A DNA stretch of 64,000 nucleotides, from contig NZ_CP110973.1 of the NCBI RefSeq assembly GCF_026248825.1, forward strand, positions 2,561,001 through 2,625,000. The letters are read 5' to 3'. Origin of the DNA: Larkinella insperata (GTDB taxonomy: Bacteria; Bacteroidota; Bacteroidia; Cytophagales; Spirosomataceae). The translations under genes were made by a program, and so were the position numbers. The notes under the pieces were generated by a model. It worked only from the letters and a program-made list of their open reading frames with translations, searched no databases and was not told the origin of the DNA. The stretch's first letter is position 1. Each line of letters begins with the position of its first letter. Below, in pieces: positions 7,169 through 16,117 of the stretch.

Positions 7169-10100
7169 ATGAAAAGAAGAGACTTTTACCAGCCAGGACC
7201 GGCTTTCATCCTCCTGATTGCCTTGGTGCTTAGTACGTTCGGCCCGCTGGCCGCCCAGGATAACCGCGAAATACAGGGAACCGTACGGGAAAAAGTCGGT
7301 CAGGTTGCCCTGCCGGGTGTCAATGTGGTGATTAAAGGAACCAGTCGGGGCACCAGCACAAATGCCGAGGGTGGGTTCTCCCTCAACGCCAAGCCAGAAG
7401 ACGTTCTTATATTCTCGTTTATCGGTTACGTTAGCCAGGAAGTAGCCGTCGGTAACCAGACAACCATCAATATTGAATTAAATACCGACGTACAGGCGCT
7501 AAACGAAATTGTGGTGACAGGGTATTCGGCGCAGCGCAAGAAAGACATTACGGGTTCGGTGGCGATTGTCGACATGAAAGCCGTCAAATCCGTGCCCGCG
7601 GGCTCGGCGGTTCAGGCGCTTCAGGGCCAGGCATCGGGGGTCAACGTCATTAGCTCGGGCGTACCGGGGGCCAACAGCCGCATTTTTGTACGGGGAGTCA
7701 CGTCCTTTGGCGATACCCAGCCGCTGGTGATTGTCGACGGTATTCAGGCGGATTTAAACAACATCAGCGCCGACGATGTCGAGTCCATCCAGGTTCTGAA
7801 AGATGCCGGTGCTGCGGCCATTTACGGGGTGCGGGGTGCCAACGGGGTAATTGTGGTTACGACGAAAAAAGGGAAATCCGGTCGCCCAACCGTTACCTAC
7901 GATGCTTATTACGGCACCCAACGCCCCCTGCCGGGTAATCCGTTTGACCTCCTGAACGCCCAGGACTTCATGAAGGTGGTGCAGATTGCCACGCCCAACA
8001 ATCCGATTTTTGCCAACGGAATGCCCGATTATCTGTATGCCGGTCCGGGGGTGGCCGGGGTCGCCAAGGCCGGGGACCCCGCCGTCGATCCCGCCAAATA
8101 CAGCTTCGATCCCATCAACACCGCCAATAATTACCTGATTCAGCAAGTCAACAAAACCGGCACCGACTGGTTTCACGAGCTTTTCAAACCGGCTCCGATG
8201 ACTAACCATACGCTCACGGCCAGCGGAGGGACCGAAAAATCCAACTACCTGTTTTCCTTCAATTACATTAACCAGCAGGGCACGCTGATCGAAACATATC
8301 TGAAACGGTATTCGGCCCGGATCAATACCGGCTTTAAAATCGGCGATCACATCCGCATCGGGGAAAACGCCAACGTCTACTACCGCCAAAGCCCAAGCTT
8401 CGGCAACCAGGCCGAGTTTGGCAACCTCTCAGCCGTTTACAAAATGATGCCGATCATTCCGGTCTACGACATCAGGGGCAACTACGGCGGAACGTTCGCC
8501 GGACCGTCGCTGGGCAGTAACCAGAACCCGGTGGCTATGCAGCACCGGACCCGCAATAACCGCGACCATTCCTGGAATATCGTTGGGAATATGTACGCCG
8601 AGGTGGATTTTCTCAAGCATTTTACCGCGCGCACAAGCTTCGGCGGCACCGTCACCAACGCCTACAACCAGGCGTTTAGCTTTACTCAGTACGACAACAA
8701 GCAGGGCAACAGTTCCCCAAACAGCTACAGCGAAAGTTCCAGCTACAGCAGCACGCTGATGTGGACCAATACGCTGAATTACAGCAACCTGTTCGGAAAA
8801 CACAACCTTCAGGTGCTGGCCGGTTCGGAGATTGTCAAAAATACGGGCCGGGGCGTCGGTGGGAGTTCACAGGGCTTTTTTGCCACCGATTACAATTACC
8901 TCGTCCTGGGAAACGGCACCGCCGGGGTGACCAACTTCAGCAACGCCTTTGTGAACAGTTTGTATTCACTGTTTGCCCGGGTCGATTACGCCTTTGACGA
9001 CAAATACCTCGTCGGGGCTACCATTCGCCGGGACGGTTCCTCGCGCTTCGGTTCCGACATGCGGTTTGGGGTTTTTCCATCGGTTTCGCTCGGCTGGCGC
9101 GTTACCGGCGAGCCGTTCATGAAAGACATTTCCTGGCTGAACGAGCTAAAGCTGCGGGGCAGTTACGGAGTCCTGGGTTCGCAAAATAACGTTAGCCCGG
9201 AAAACGCCTTTAGTCTGTACGGGGGTGGGTACGGCAATGCTTATTACGACATCGGCGGAACCAGCAACAGCGTCCGGCAGGGCTTTATCCAAACCCGGAT
9301 TGGCAACTCCCGGACCGGCTGGGAAGAAAACGTTGTATCGAACGTCGGCTTCGACGCTACCTTCCTGAACAACAAACTGGATGTGTCGGTGGAATACTAC
9401 CGCAAGTCGGTCAACGGTTTGTTGTTTACGCAGCCGCTGCCCGCAACCGTGGGTGGAGCTACGGCGCCCGTGGTCAACATCGGCGACATTCGGAATACGG
9501 GGCTGGACGCGTCGGTAACGTTCCGGGGGCGCATCGCCAATGACCTACAATTTTCCGTCGGAACCAACATCACCACGTATAAAAACGTGGCGGTCGAAAT
9601 TCCGAATCCCGGTTACTTTGATGTGGCCAGTTTGCAGGGCATGGGCACATTGGTCCGCAACCAGAAAGGTCAGCCGGTTAGTTCGTTCTATGGGTATGAC
9701 GTAATGGGGCTCTTTAATTCGGAACAGGAGGTGGCCGAAGCACCCGCCCAGAGTGGGGCGGCTCCGGGCCGTTTTCGGTACCGCGATGTCAACGGCGACG
9801 GGGCCATTACGCCCGAGGACCGGACGTTTCTGGGCAGCCCGAACCCGGATTTTACCTACGGCCTGAACCTCGGCCTGAACTACAAAGGCTTCGATTTTTC
9901 AACCATTTTCTACGGTTCGCAGGGCAACGAAATCATCAATACCATCCGTTCGTACACCCATTTTTACGCCGGTTACATCGGTAATAAAAGCAACGTCTTA
10001 CTAAATGCCTGGACGCCGGAGAACACCAACACCACCGTACCCAAAATTGAAACCGGAACGTCGCTGAGCACCTCGGGCGCCCTCAACTCCTACTTTGTTG

Positions 10101-10345
10101 AGGATGGCTCATACCTGCGGCTGCGGTCGCTGATTCTGGGCTATACCCTCAAACCGTCGGGATTGCAGAAGGTGGGTATCAACAAATTGCGGGTTTACGG
10201 GCAGGCGGCCAATCTGTTTACCATCACCAATTATACCGGTCTGGACCCTGAGTTGGGCGGCAGCAGTTCCAACTTCGGCATCGACTATGGTAATTATCCC
10301 AACAACCAGCGGACGTTCCTGCTGGGCGTCAACCTCTCGTTCTGA
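7169..10345 (+). CDS. SusC/RagA-type TonB-linked outer-membrane transporter
   Basis: A 1058-residue outer-membrane barrel that imports oligomeric substrates with its SusD lid, powered by TonB. Visible order: signal peptide ending near LAAQ (residue ~30), a carboxypeptidase-D regulatory-like domain (~33-110), the plug with SusC signatures (LQGQASGVNV around 150; a DVESIQVLKDAGAAAIYG-type segment around 200 followed by GANGVIVVTTKKG), then the barrel ending in a C-terminal aromatic residue (NLSF). It has no STN domain, so it is not expected to signal to an anti-sigma factor, in line with the GntR regulator just upstream. SusD follows after 27 bases. Confidence 0.96.
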   Translation: MKRRDFYQPGPAFILLIALVLSTFGPLAAQDNREIQGTVREKVGQVALPGVNVVIKGTSRGTSTNAEGGFSLNAKPEDVLIFSFIGYVSQEVAVGNQTTINIELNTDVQALNEIVVTGYSAQRKKDITGSVAIVDMKAVKSVPAGSAVQALQGQASGVNVISSGVPGANSRIFVRGVTSFGDTQPLVIVDGIQADLNNISADDVESIQVLKDAGAAAIYGVRGANGVIVVTTKKGKSGRPTVTYDAYYGTQRPLPGNPFDLLNAQDFMKVVQIATPNNPIFANGMPDYLYAGPGVAGVAKAGDPAVDPAKYSFDPINTANNYLIQQVNKTGTDWFHELFKPAPMTNHTLTASGGTEKSNYLFSFNYINQQGTLIETYLKRYSARINTGFKIGDHIRIGENANVYYRQSPSFGNQAEFGNLSAVYKMMPIIPVYDIRGNYGGTFAGPSLGSNQNPVAMQHRTRNNRDHSWNIVGNMYAEVDFLKHFTARTSFGGTVTNAYNQAFSFTQYDNKQGNSSPNSYSESSSYSSTLMWTNTLNYSNLFGKHNLQVLAGSEIVKNTGRGVGGSSQGFFATDYNYLVLGNGTAGVTNFSNAFVNSLYSLFARVDYAFDDKYLVGATIRRDGSSRFGSDMRFGVFPSVSLGWRVTGEPFMKDISWLNELKLRGSYGVLGSQNNVSPENAFSLYGGGYGNAYYDIGGTSNSVRQGFIQTRIGNSRTGWEENVVSNVGFDATFLNNKLDVSVEYYRKSVNGLLFTQPLPATVGGATAPVVNIGDIRNTGLDASVTFRGRIANDLQFSVGTNITTYKNVAVEIPNPGYFDVASLQGMGTLVRNQKGQPVSSFYGYDVMGLFNSEQEVAEAPAQSGAAPGRFRYRDVNGDGAITPEDRTFLGSPNPDFTYGLNLGLNYKGFDFSTIFYGSQGNEIINTIRSYTHFYAGYIGNKSNVLLNAWTPENTNTTVPKIETGTSLSTSGALNSYFVEDGSYLRLRSLILGYTLKPSGLQKVGINKLRVYGQAANLFTITNYTGLDPELGGSSSNFGIDYGNYPNNQRTFLLGVNLSF

Positions 10346-10372
10346 AACCGATCCTGTTCAACCCAAGCAATC

Positions 10373-12145
10373 ATGAAAAGCTATTCCTTTAAACTGATTC
10401 TGACAGGCTTAATCGTGTTTTTTTCGGCCTGCAAAAACGAATTTCTCGAAGAAGAACCCATTGGTTCCATCAACGAAAACACCCTGGCGAGTCGCGCCGG
10501 CATCAACGGAGTGCTGGTGGGAGCTTACTCCCTGCTCGACGGGGTGGGGGCGACGGGCGGGGGCATCTGGAGCAGCCCGACCGTTATGGCCAGCGTAGCT
10601 TCCGACGATGCGCACGTTGGCACCGAACCCAACGGCTTGCTGGCGTCCTACGAAGCCTACACCCACGACCCGACCACCTCCGCCACCAACGAACGCTGGC
10701 AGTTTCTGTACGCGGCCGTTCAGCGCGCCAATGATGTGTTGCGGTTGTTGCCGAAAGTGGCCGGTTTGTCGGCCGATGAAGTTACGCAGCTTCAGGCCGA
10801 AGCCCGGTTTTTGCGGGCGGTTTACCACCTGGACGCGGCCAAATTGTGGCGAAATGTGCCTTTTGTGGATGAAACCGTTACCTACGACGCCGGTAATTAC
10901 AACGTCAGCAACACGGAGCCGATCTGGCCGAAAATTGAAGCGGATTTGCAGTTTGCTGCCGACAACCTGACGCCCACCAAGGCCGATGTAGGGCGGGCCA
11001 ACCAATGGGCGGCCAGGGCGTTTCTGGCAAAAGTCTATTTGTTTCAGCACAAATACACCGAAGCCAAACCGCTGCTGGCCGACATCATTGCCAACGGAAC
11101 AACCGCCAACGGCAAGAAGTACGCCCTGGCCGAACAGTATTTCGACAACTTCCGCACCGACAAAAAACACGGTCCCGAAGCAGTTTTTACCGTGCAGATG
11201 TCGGTGTATGACCGGGCCAACGGCGCCAACGGCAACGGGGCCGATATGTACAACGGGCCGTTCGGCGGGCCGCCTTCCTGCTGTTACGGTTGGTTGCAGC
11301 CCTCGTTTGATCTGGTCAATGCCTACCAGACCGATCCAAACACGGGGCTGCCGCTGATGGACACCTACAGCCAGACGCCCGTCAAAAACGATCAGGGCCT
11401 TTCTTCTTCGGCTCCTTTCACGCCCCATACCGGTACGCTGGACGCCCGACTCGACTGGGTGGTCGGTCGGCGCGGCATTCCGTACCTCGACTGGGGGCTG
11501 CACCCGGGCATGGCCTGGATTCGGCAGCAGAATACGGGCGGTCCTTATAGCGTCATCAAAAACATTGCCTGGCAGGCCCGCATTGCGACCGATCGGGAAA
11601 ATGCCAATACCAACAACCCGTACAACATGATCCGGTTTGCGGACGTGCTGCTCTGGGCGGCCGAAGTCGAAGTGGAGGTTGGAAGTCTGGCTCAGGCTGA
11701 AGCGTATGTTAACCAAATTCGGGCGCGGGCGGCCAATCCGGCGGGGTTTGTCAGGAAATACATCGACAATGCCGCCCCGTTGAAAGGCTTTACAAACGAA
11801 CCGGCCGCCAATTACAAAGTGGGTCTTTACACCGGTCAGTTTGTGCAGAAAGGGCAGGAATTTGCCCGTCAGGCGGTTCGATTTGAACGGCGTCTGGAGC
11901 TGGCGCTGGAACACCACCGGTTTTTTGACCTGCAACGCTACGACAAAGGCAGCGGTTTCATGGCGACTCTGCTGAACAAATACCTGAACTACGAAGCCGC
12001 CGTACCCAATTATTTTAACCAGGATTACATGAAAGGTGCTTTCTTCACCAAAGGAAAAAATGAACTGTACCCGATTCCGCAGGCTCAGATTGACCTGAGC
12101 ATGAAAGATGGCCAGGCAACGCTGAAACAAAACCCAGGCTATTAA
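10373..12145 (+). CDS. SusD/RagB-type substrate-binding lipoprotein
   Basis: A 590-residue surface lipoprotein that caps the preceding SusC barrel and binds substrate. The signal peptide ends in a lipobox (VFFSAC, Cys ~20) followed by K-N-E and a run of glutamates, a typical Bacteroidota export signal to the cell surface. The TPR-containing SusD fold is shown by the FLRAVYHLDAAKLW segment, and the C-terminal half carries the family-typical ARQAVRFERRLELALEHHRFFDLQRY region and a final YPIPQAQIDLSM-type ending. It lies 27 bases after SusC and 18 bases before the first Gfo/Idh gene. Confidence 0.96.
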   Translation: MKSYSFKLILTGLIVFFSACKNEFLEEEPIGSINENTLASRAGINGVLVGAYSLLDGVGATGGGIWSSPTVMASVASDDAHVGTEPNGLLASYEAYTHDPTTSATNERWQFLYAAVQRANDVLRLLPKVAGLSADEVTQLQAEARFLRAVYHLDAAKLWRNVPFVDETVTYDAGNYNVSNTEPIWPKIEADLQFAADNLTPTKADVGRANQWAARAFLAKVYLFQHKYTEAKPLLADIIANGTTANGKKYALAEQYFDNFRTDKKHGPEAVFTVQMSVYDRANGANGNGADMYNGPFGGPPSCCYGWLQPSFDLVNAYQTDPNTGLPLMDTYSQTPVKNDQGLSSSAPFTPHTGTLDARLDWVVGRRGIPYLDWGLHPGMAWIRQQNTGGPYSVIKNIAWQARIATDRENANTNNPYNMIRFADVLLWAAEVEVEVGSLAQAEAYVNQIRARAANPAGFVRKYIDNAAPLKGFTNEPAANYKVGLYTGQFVQKGQEFARQAVRFERRLELALEHHRFFDLQRYDKGSGFMATLLNKYLNYEAAVPNYFNQDYMKGAFFTKGKNELYPIPQAQIDLSMKDGQATLKQNPGY

Positions 12146-12163
12146 CTTTCTGACTATTCCACC

Positions 12164-13429
12164 ATGAAAACCTCCAACACCCCTCCAACCCCCGCTTCGC
12201 CCGAACAGGACGCCCAGACCCGACGCTCGTTTCTGCGTTCGGCGGGCCTGGGCGCCACGGCCCTGGGTTTGCTTCCCATGGCCTGTTCGACCGGAAAACA
12301 ACCCGCTCAGTCCACCGCCGGAAAACAACCCATTCAGGGCTTCGAACGGACGCAGGAAGCCAGCACCGCTAAAAAGTGGACCCCCGTCTCGGACCGCAAA
12401 GTTCGCGTCGGTATTGTTGGCTACGGCCTGTGTAAATTCGGGGCCGAGTTTGGCTTTCAGAACCACCCGAACGTCGAGATTGTGGCCGTCAGCGATCTTT
12501 TCCCGGATCGCTGCGAACAACTGGCCAAAGCCTGCCGCTGTTCCAAAACGTACCCGTCGCTGGAAGAGCTGGTCAAGGACGACCGTATTGAAGCGGTTTT
12601 CATTGCCACCGACGCCCCCAGCCACGCCAAACAAGCCATCCTGGCCCTGCAACACGGCAAGCACGTGGCCTCGGCGGTTCCGGCCGTGTTCGGTTCCCTG
12701 GAAGAAGCCGATCAGTTGTACGAAGCCGTGAAAACCAGCGGGAAAAAGTACATGATGTTCGAAACGTCCTGCTTCCACGAGGATCTGTACGCCATGCGCC
12801 AGATTTACAATGCGGGCGGGTTGGGGAAGCTCGTGTATTCCGAAGGAGAGTATTACCACTACATGGATGATCCGCTGCCGTCGTACAAAGAATGGCGCGT
12901 CGGTTTGCCCCCGCAATACTACCCAACCCATTCCAACGCCTACTACATCGGCGTTACGGGCGGCAGTTTTACCGAAGTTTCCTGTTTGGGGATACCCAGC
13001 ATTGTCAACCAGCTCAAACCGGCCAACAATCGCTACCAAAATCCTTTTGGCTCCGAAATCGCCCTGTTCCGCACCAGCGAAGGGGGCATGTCGCGGATGG
13101 CTGTGAGTTGGGACACGCCCGGCGACCACGGCGAACGGGGCCGGATTCGCGGGCAGAAAGGTTCATTCTACGGGCGTTACGAAGGGCTGGAAAAAGCGCT
13201 GCCCGATCTGATTCGTCCGGCGCTGCCCCCCGGTGTTGACGCCGGAGGACACGGCGGCTCCCACGGTCGACTGACGGACGAGTTCATTACGGCCATCTTG
13301 CAGGACCGGCAGCCGCTCGTAGACATCGCCATGGCCCTGAACCTGACGGTTTCGGGAATTGTCGCCCACCAGTCAGCAATGAAAAGCGGGGAGACGTTGA
13401 AAATTCCACAGTACAAAATCCTATCCTAA
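12164..13429 (+). CDS. Tat-exported Gfo/Idh/MocA-family protein (first paralogue)
   Basis: A 421-residue protein with a twin-arginine signal (RRSFLRSAGLGATALG, residues ~20-35) ending near PMACS, so possibly a Tat lipoprotein in the periplasm. The Rossmann fold begins at VRVGIVGYG (~80) and is followed by VSDLFPDR. In place of the catalytic EKP of standard Gfo/Idh dehydrogenases it has AVPA (HVASAVPAVF). Together with the MMFETSCF segment and the later YPTHSNA motif this resembles the NAD-dependent glycosidase branch (GH109-like) more than ordinary inositol or glucose dehydrogenases. Three bases separate it from its paralogue. Substrate unknown; oxidation or NAD-assisted glycoside cleavage of the imported compound is inferred. 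Confidence 0.92.
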   Translation: MKTSNTPPTPASPEQDAQTRRSFLRSAGLGATALGLLPMACSTGKQPAQSTAGKQPIQGFERTQEASTAKKWTPVSDRKVRVGIVGYGLCKFGAEFGFQNHPNVEIVAVSDLFPDRCEQLAKACRCSKTYPSLEELVKDDRIEAVFIATDAPSHAKQAILALQHGKHVASAVPAVFGSLEEADQLYEAVKTSGKKYMMFETSCFHEDLYAMRQIYNAGGLGKLVYSEGEYYHYMDDPLPSYKEWRVGLPPQYYPTHSNAYYIGVTGGSFTEVSCLGIPSIVNQLKPANNRYQNPFGSEIALFRTSEGGMSRMAVSWDTPGDHGERGRIRGQKGSFYGRYEGLEKALPDLIRPALPPGVDAGGHGGSHGRLTDEFITAILQDRQPLVDIAMALNLTVSGIVAHQSAMKSGETLKIPQYKILS

Positions 13430-13432
13430 CGC

Positions 13433-14659
13433 ATGAATCACCCTACAACAAAACACTTCCTGAAGCGTCGTGAATTCCTCAACAAAGCTGGGTTGTCGGC
13501 GGCTGCGCTGTCGGTGGCACCCCGGTTTGCCTTTGCGGCTCCGTCGGCCCAGGACCGTAAAGTCCGGGTTGGCATTGTCGGCGGACGGTTTGGGCTGGGA
13601 TTTTATTTTCACGAACACCCCAACTGCATCGTCGAAGCCGTCAGCGACCTGCTGCCCGACCGCCGGGCCGCGCTCATGAAAACCTACAAGTGTTCAAAGA
13701 GTTACGAGTCGCTCGACAAGCTGCTGCGTGACCCCAAGGTGGAAGCGGTTTTTCTGGCCACCCCGGCCCCCGATCACGCCAACCACGTTCTGGCGAGCCT
13801 GAAAGCGGGCAAGCACGTTTTGTGCGCGGTTCCGGCGGCTCTGACGCTGGACGATTGCGCCAAACTGCGGGATGAGGTCAAGCGGAGCGGCCTGACGTAC
13901 ATGATGGCCGAAACGACCACGTACCGGCAAAGTACGATTTCCGTCAAGAAAATGTACCAGGAGGGAAAGTTCGGAACCATCTTCAGCGCGGCCGCCGAAT
14001 ACAACCACCCGGGGCTGGAAGTCCTGTATTTTGAAAATGGCAAAGCGACCTGGCGGCACGGTTTACCGCCCATGCTCTACCCGACGCATTGCACCGCTTT
14101 CCTGATTGCGGTAACCGGCGAGCGCCTGACTCACGTCAGCGGCATGGGTTGGGGCGACGACAGCCCGGTGTTGAAGGGCAACCCTTACAAGAATCCGTTC
14201 TGGAACGAAACCGCGTTTTTCAAAACCAACCGGGGAACGCCGTTTCGGGTGGAAGTCAACTGGCGGGGGGCGCTGCGCAACGCCGAACGGGGCGAATGGC
14301 GGGGCGAAAAAATGAGCTTTTACATGCCCCAGAACGAAACGGGCGACTCCACCATCGTGCGGGTAGCCGATAAGCTGGGGCGCGACGACGGCGGTTTTCA
14401 AAACAAAGAAAACACCGTGGAAACGTTTAAACAGCCGCTCTGGTGGGAAACCGATTGGTTGCCGGCCCCCTTGCGGCACAACAGCGGCCACGGCGGATCG
14501 CACACGTTCATTACCCACGAGTTTATCGATGCCATCGTTAAAAACCGCCAGCCGGAAGTAAATATTCACGAGGCTCTGGCCTACACCGCGCCCGGCATTG
14601 TGGCCCACGAGTCGGCCCTGAAAGGCGGGGAGTACCTGAAAATTCCCAGCTTCGATTAA
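13433..14659 (+). CDS. Tat-exported Gfo/Idh/MocA-family protein (second paralogue)
   Basis: A 408-residue paralogue of the preceding gene. The Tat-like signal is KRREFLNKAGLSAAALS (residues ~10-26). The dinucleotide fold starts at VRVGIVGGRFGLG (~45) with VSDLLPDR after the second strand. The usual EKP is again replaced (CAVPAAL), and the YMMAETTTY and YPTHCTA segments align with those of its neighbour. The C-terminal NSGHGGSHTFITHEFIDAI stretch carries conserved Gly/His residues also seen upstream (GGHGGSHGRLTDEF). The tandem pair suggests either successive steps on one substrate or a heteromer. Cofactor and reaction are inferred from the family. Confidence 0.92.
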   Translation: MNHPTTKHFLKRREFLNKAGLSAAALSVAPRFAFAAPSAQDRKVRVGIVGGRFGLGFYFHEHPNCIVEAVSDLLPDRRAALMKTYKCSKSYESLDKLLRDPKVEAVFLATPAPDHANHVLASLKAGKHVLCAVPAALTLDDCAKLRDEVKRSGLTYMMAETTTYRQSTISVKKMYQEGKFGTIFSAAAEYNHPGLEVLYFENGKATWRHGLPPMLYPTHCTAFLIAVTGERLTHVSGMGWGDDSPVLKGNPYKNPFWNETAFFKTNRGTPFRVEVNWRGALRNAERGEWRGEKMSFYMPQNETGDSTIVRVADKLGRDDGGFQNKENTVETFKQPLWWETDWLPAPLRHNSGHGGSHTFITHEFIDAIVKNRQPEVNIHEALAYTAPGIVAHESALKGGEYLKIPSFD

Positions 14660-14748
14660 CCCTTCGCCGGGGCGGTGATTGATTCCTGTCTGCCGAACGC
14701 GAATCCAGAAAACGAAAAATAAATCAGTTGAATCAATCTGAATTGACA

Positions 14749-16101
14749 ATGAACACGTGGCCGAAATCACAGGAAATTCTCAAAACCAACGAGCAATGGA
14801 TACCCGGTGGGGTGGTATCGCTCAACCGGAAATCCGACCCCAACATCTGCTTTACCCGTGGAGTGGGCAGCCGCGTCTGGGACGTTGAGGGTAATGAGTA
14901 CATTGATTATCAGGCTGGTTTTGCGGCTACGTTCCTGGGGCATAATGACCCGGATATCAACGAAGCCGTCCGTCAGGCCATGAACAGCGACGCGGTGCTG
15001 ATGGGCGCTGGTCCCACGGATCTGGAAGGGCAGTTTGCCGAGCTGTTTTGCAAACACGTTCCGTCGGTCGAAAGCCTGCAGATTACCTCAACGGGTTCGG
15101 AGGCCACCTACCACGCCATGCGCATCGCCCGGGCGGTGACCGGCCGCGATCACGTCATTGTGATGCAGGGCGGCTACAACGGCTGGCACAACGACGTGGC
15201 CTGCAACGTGATCAGCAGCCTGAACGACGTGGGGCCGCGCGTCAGTCCCGGCGAATATCCGTTCGATGCCATCTCGGCGGGAATCCCGGAAGTGCACAAA
15301 TCGCTGGTGCACATCGTCAACTACAACGACCTGGATTCGGTGGAGTACATCCTGAAACGGCACCCGGTGGCCTGCCTGATTCTGGAACCCATTTTACAGA
15401 ACATCGGTATTGTCAAACCCAAAGCCGGTTACCTGGAAGGATTGCGGCAACTGGCCGACGAACACGGTTTTCTGCTCATTTTCGATGAAGTCAAAACCGG
15501 GTTTCGCCACGCCATTGGCGGTTATCAAAGCCTGTGCGGTATCCAGCCGGACCTGAGTACGTTCGGGAAAGCCGTCGCCAATGGGTATCCGCTGGGTGTG
15601 ATTGGTGGGAAAAAGAAATACATGGATTACTTTGTGCACCCGGATCGCGACAAACGCGTTTTGATTGCGGGCACCTACAACGCCTTTCCGCTGACGACCG
15701 TGGCCGCGCTGGCTACCCTGCAAAAGCTGACCTCGCCGGTGCACAAGGTCTACGAGCACGTCCATCAGCTGGGTCAACGGCTGGAAGACGGTCTGAACAC
15801 CATTTTGGCGTCGACGGGGCGGCCTTTCCACCTGGCGCGGCAGGGGTCGGCCTACTGCCTTTATTTCATGGATCACGCGCCGGTTGATTTTCACGACATT
15901 GCCGCCAACCACGATTTTGCGTTGGACAAAACCTACCGGGTCAAATTGATTGAGAAGGGAATTTTTAACTTTCCGCTCCCGATCAAACAGGGCAGTATTT
16001 CGTTTGCCCACACCGTGCAGGACATTGAAGAAACGCTCGAAAAAACCGAGGACGTGGTGACTCGTTTGTTCCAGCAAATTCCCCATTCTCAAATTGCCTG
16101 A
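14749..16101 (+). CDS. Class III aminotransferase (glutamate-1-semialdehyde aminomutase-like)
   Basis: A 450-residue fold-type I PLP enzyme. The substrate/PLP phosphate region is STGSEAT (114-120), the cofactor-binding aspartate lies in FDEVKTGF (D246-E247), and the Schiff-base lysine is K274 in TFGKAVANG. The overall pattern is closest to the GSA-aminomutase branch, but this copy is embedded in a catabolic operon rather than with haem genes, so it is more likely an omega- or sugar-aminotransferase acting on the pathway intermediate. The ATG at 14749 is preferred; an in-frame TTG lies 21 bases upstream. It is soluble and cytoplasmic, and the 89-base gap before it shows no terminator. Confidence 0.93.
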   Translation: MNTWPKSQEILKTNEQWIPGGVVSLNRKSDPNICFTRGVGSRVWDVEGNEYIDYQAGFAATFLGHNDPDINEAVRQAMNSDAVLMGAGPTDLEGQFAELFCKHVPSVESLQITSTGSEATYHAMRIARAVTGRDHVIVMQGGYNGWHNDVACNVISSLNDVGPRVSPGEYPFDAISAGIPEVHKSLVHIVNYNDLDSVEYILKRHPVACLILEPILQNIGIVKPKAGYLEGLRQLADEHGFLLIFDEVKTGFRHAIGGYQSLCGIQPDLSTFGKAVANGYPLGVIGGKKKYMDYFVHPDRDKRVLIAGTYNAFPLTTVAALATLQKLTSPVHKVYEHVHQLGQRLEDGLNTILASTGRPFHLARQGSAYCLYFMDHAPVDFHDIAANHDFALDKTYRVKLIEKGIFNFPLPIKQGSISFAHTVQDIEETLEKTEDVVTRLFQQIPHSQIA

Positions 16102-16117
16102 TTAACACCCACAACGA

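Noticed and set aside
10409..13129. A 906-codon open frame on the minus strand across SusD and the first Gfo/Idh gene
   Set aside because: The plus strand encodes two well-recognised families over the same bases. The antisense product is Gly/Val/Arg/His-rich with no domain or signal, as expected from codon bias in high-GC DNA.
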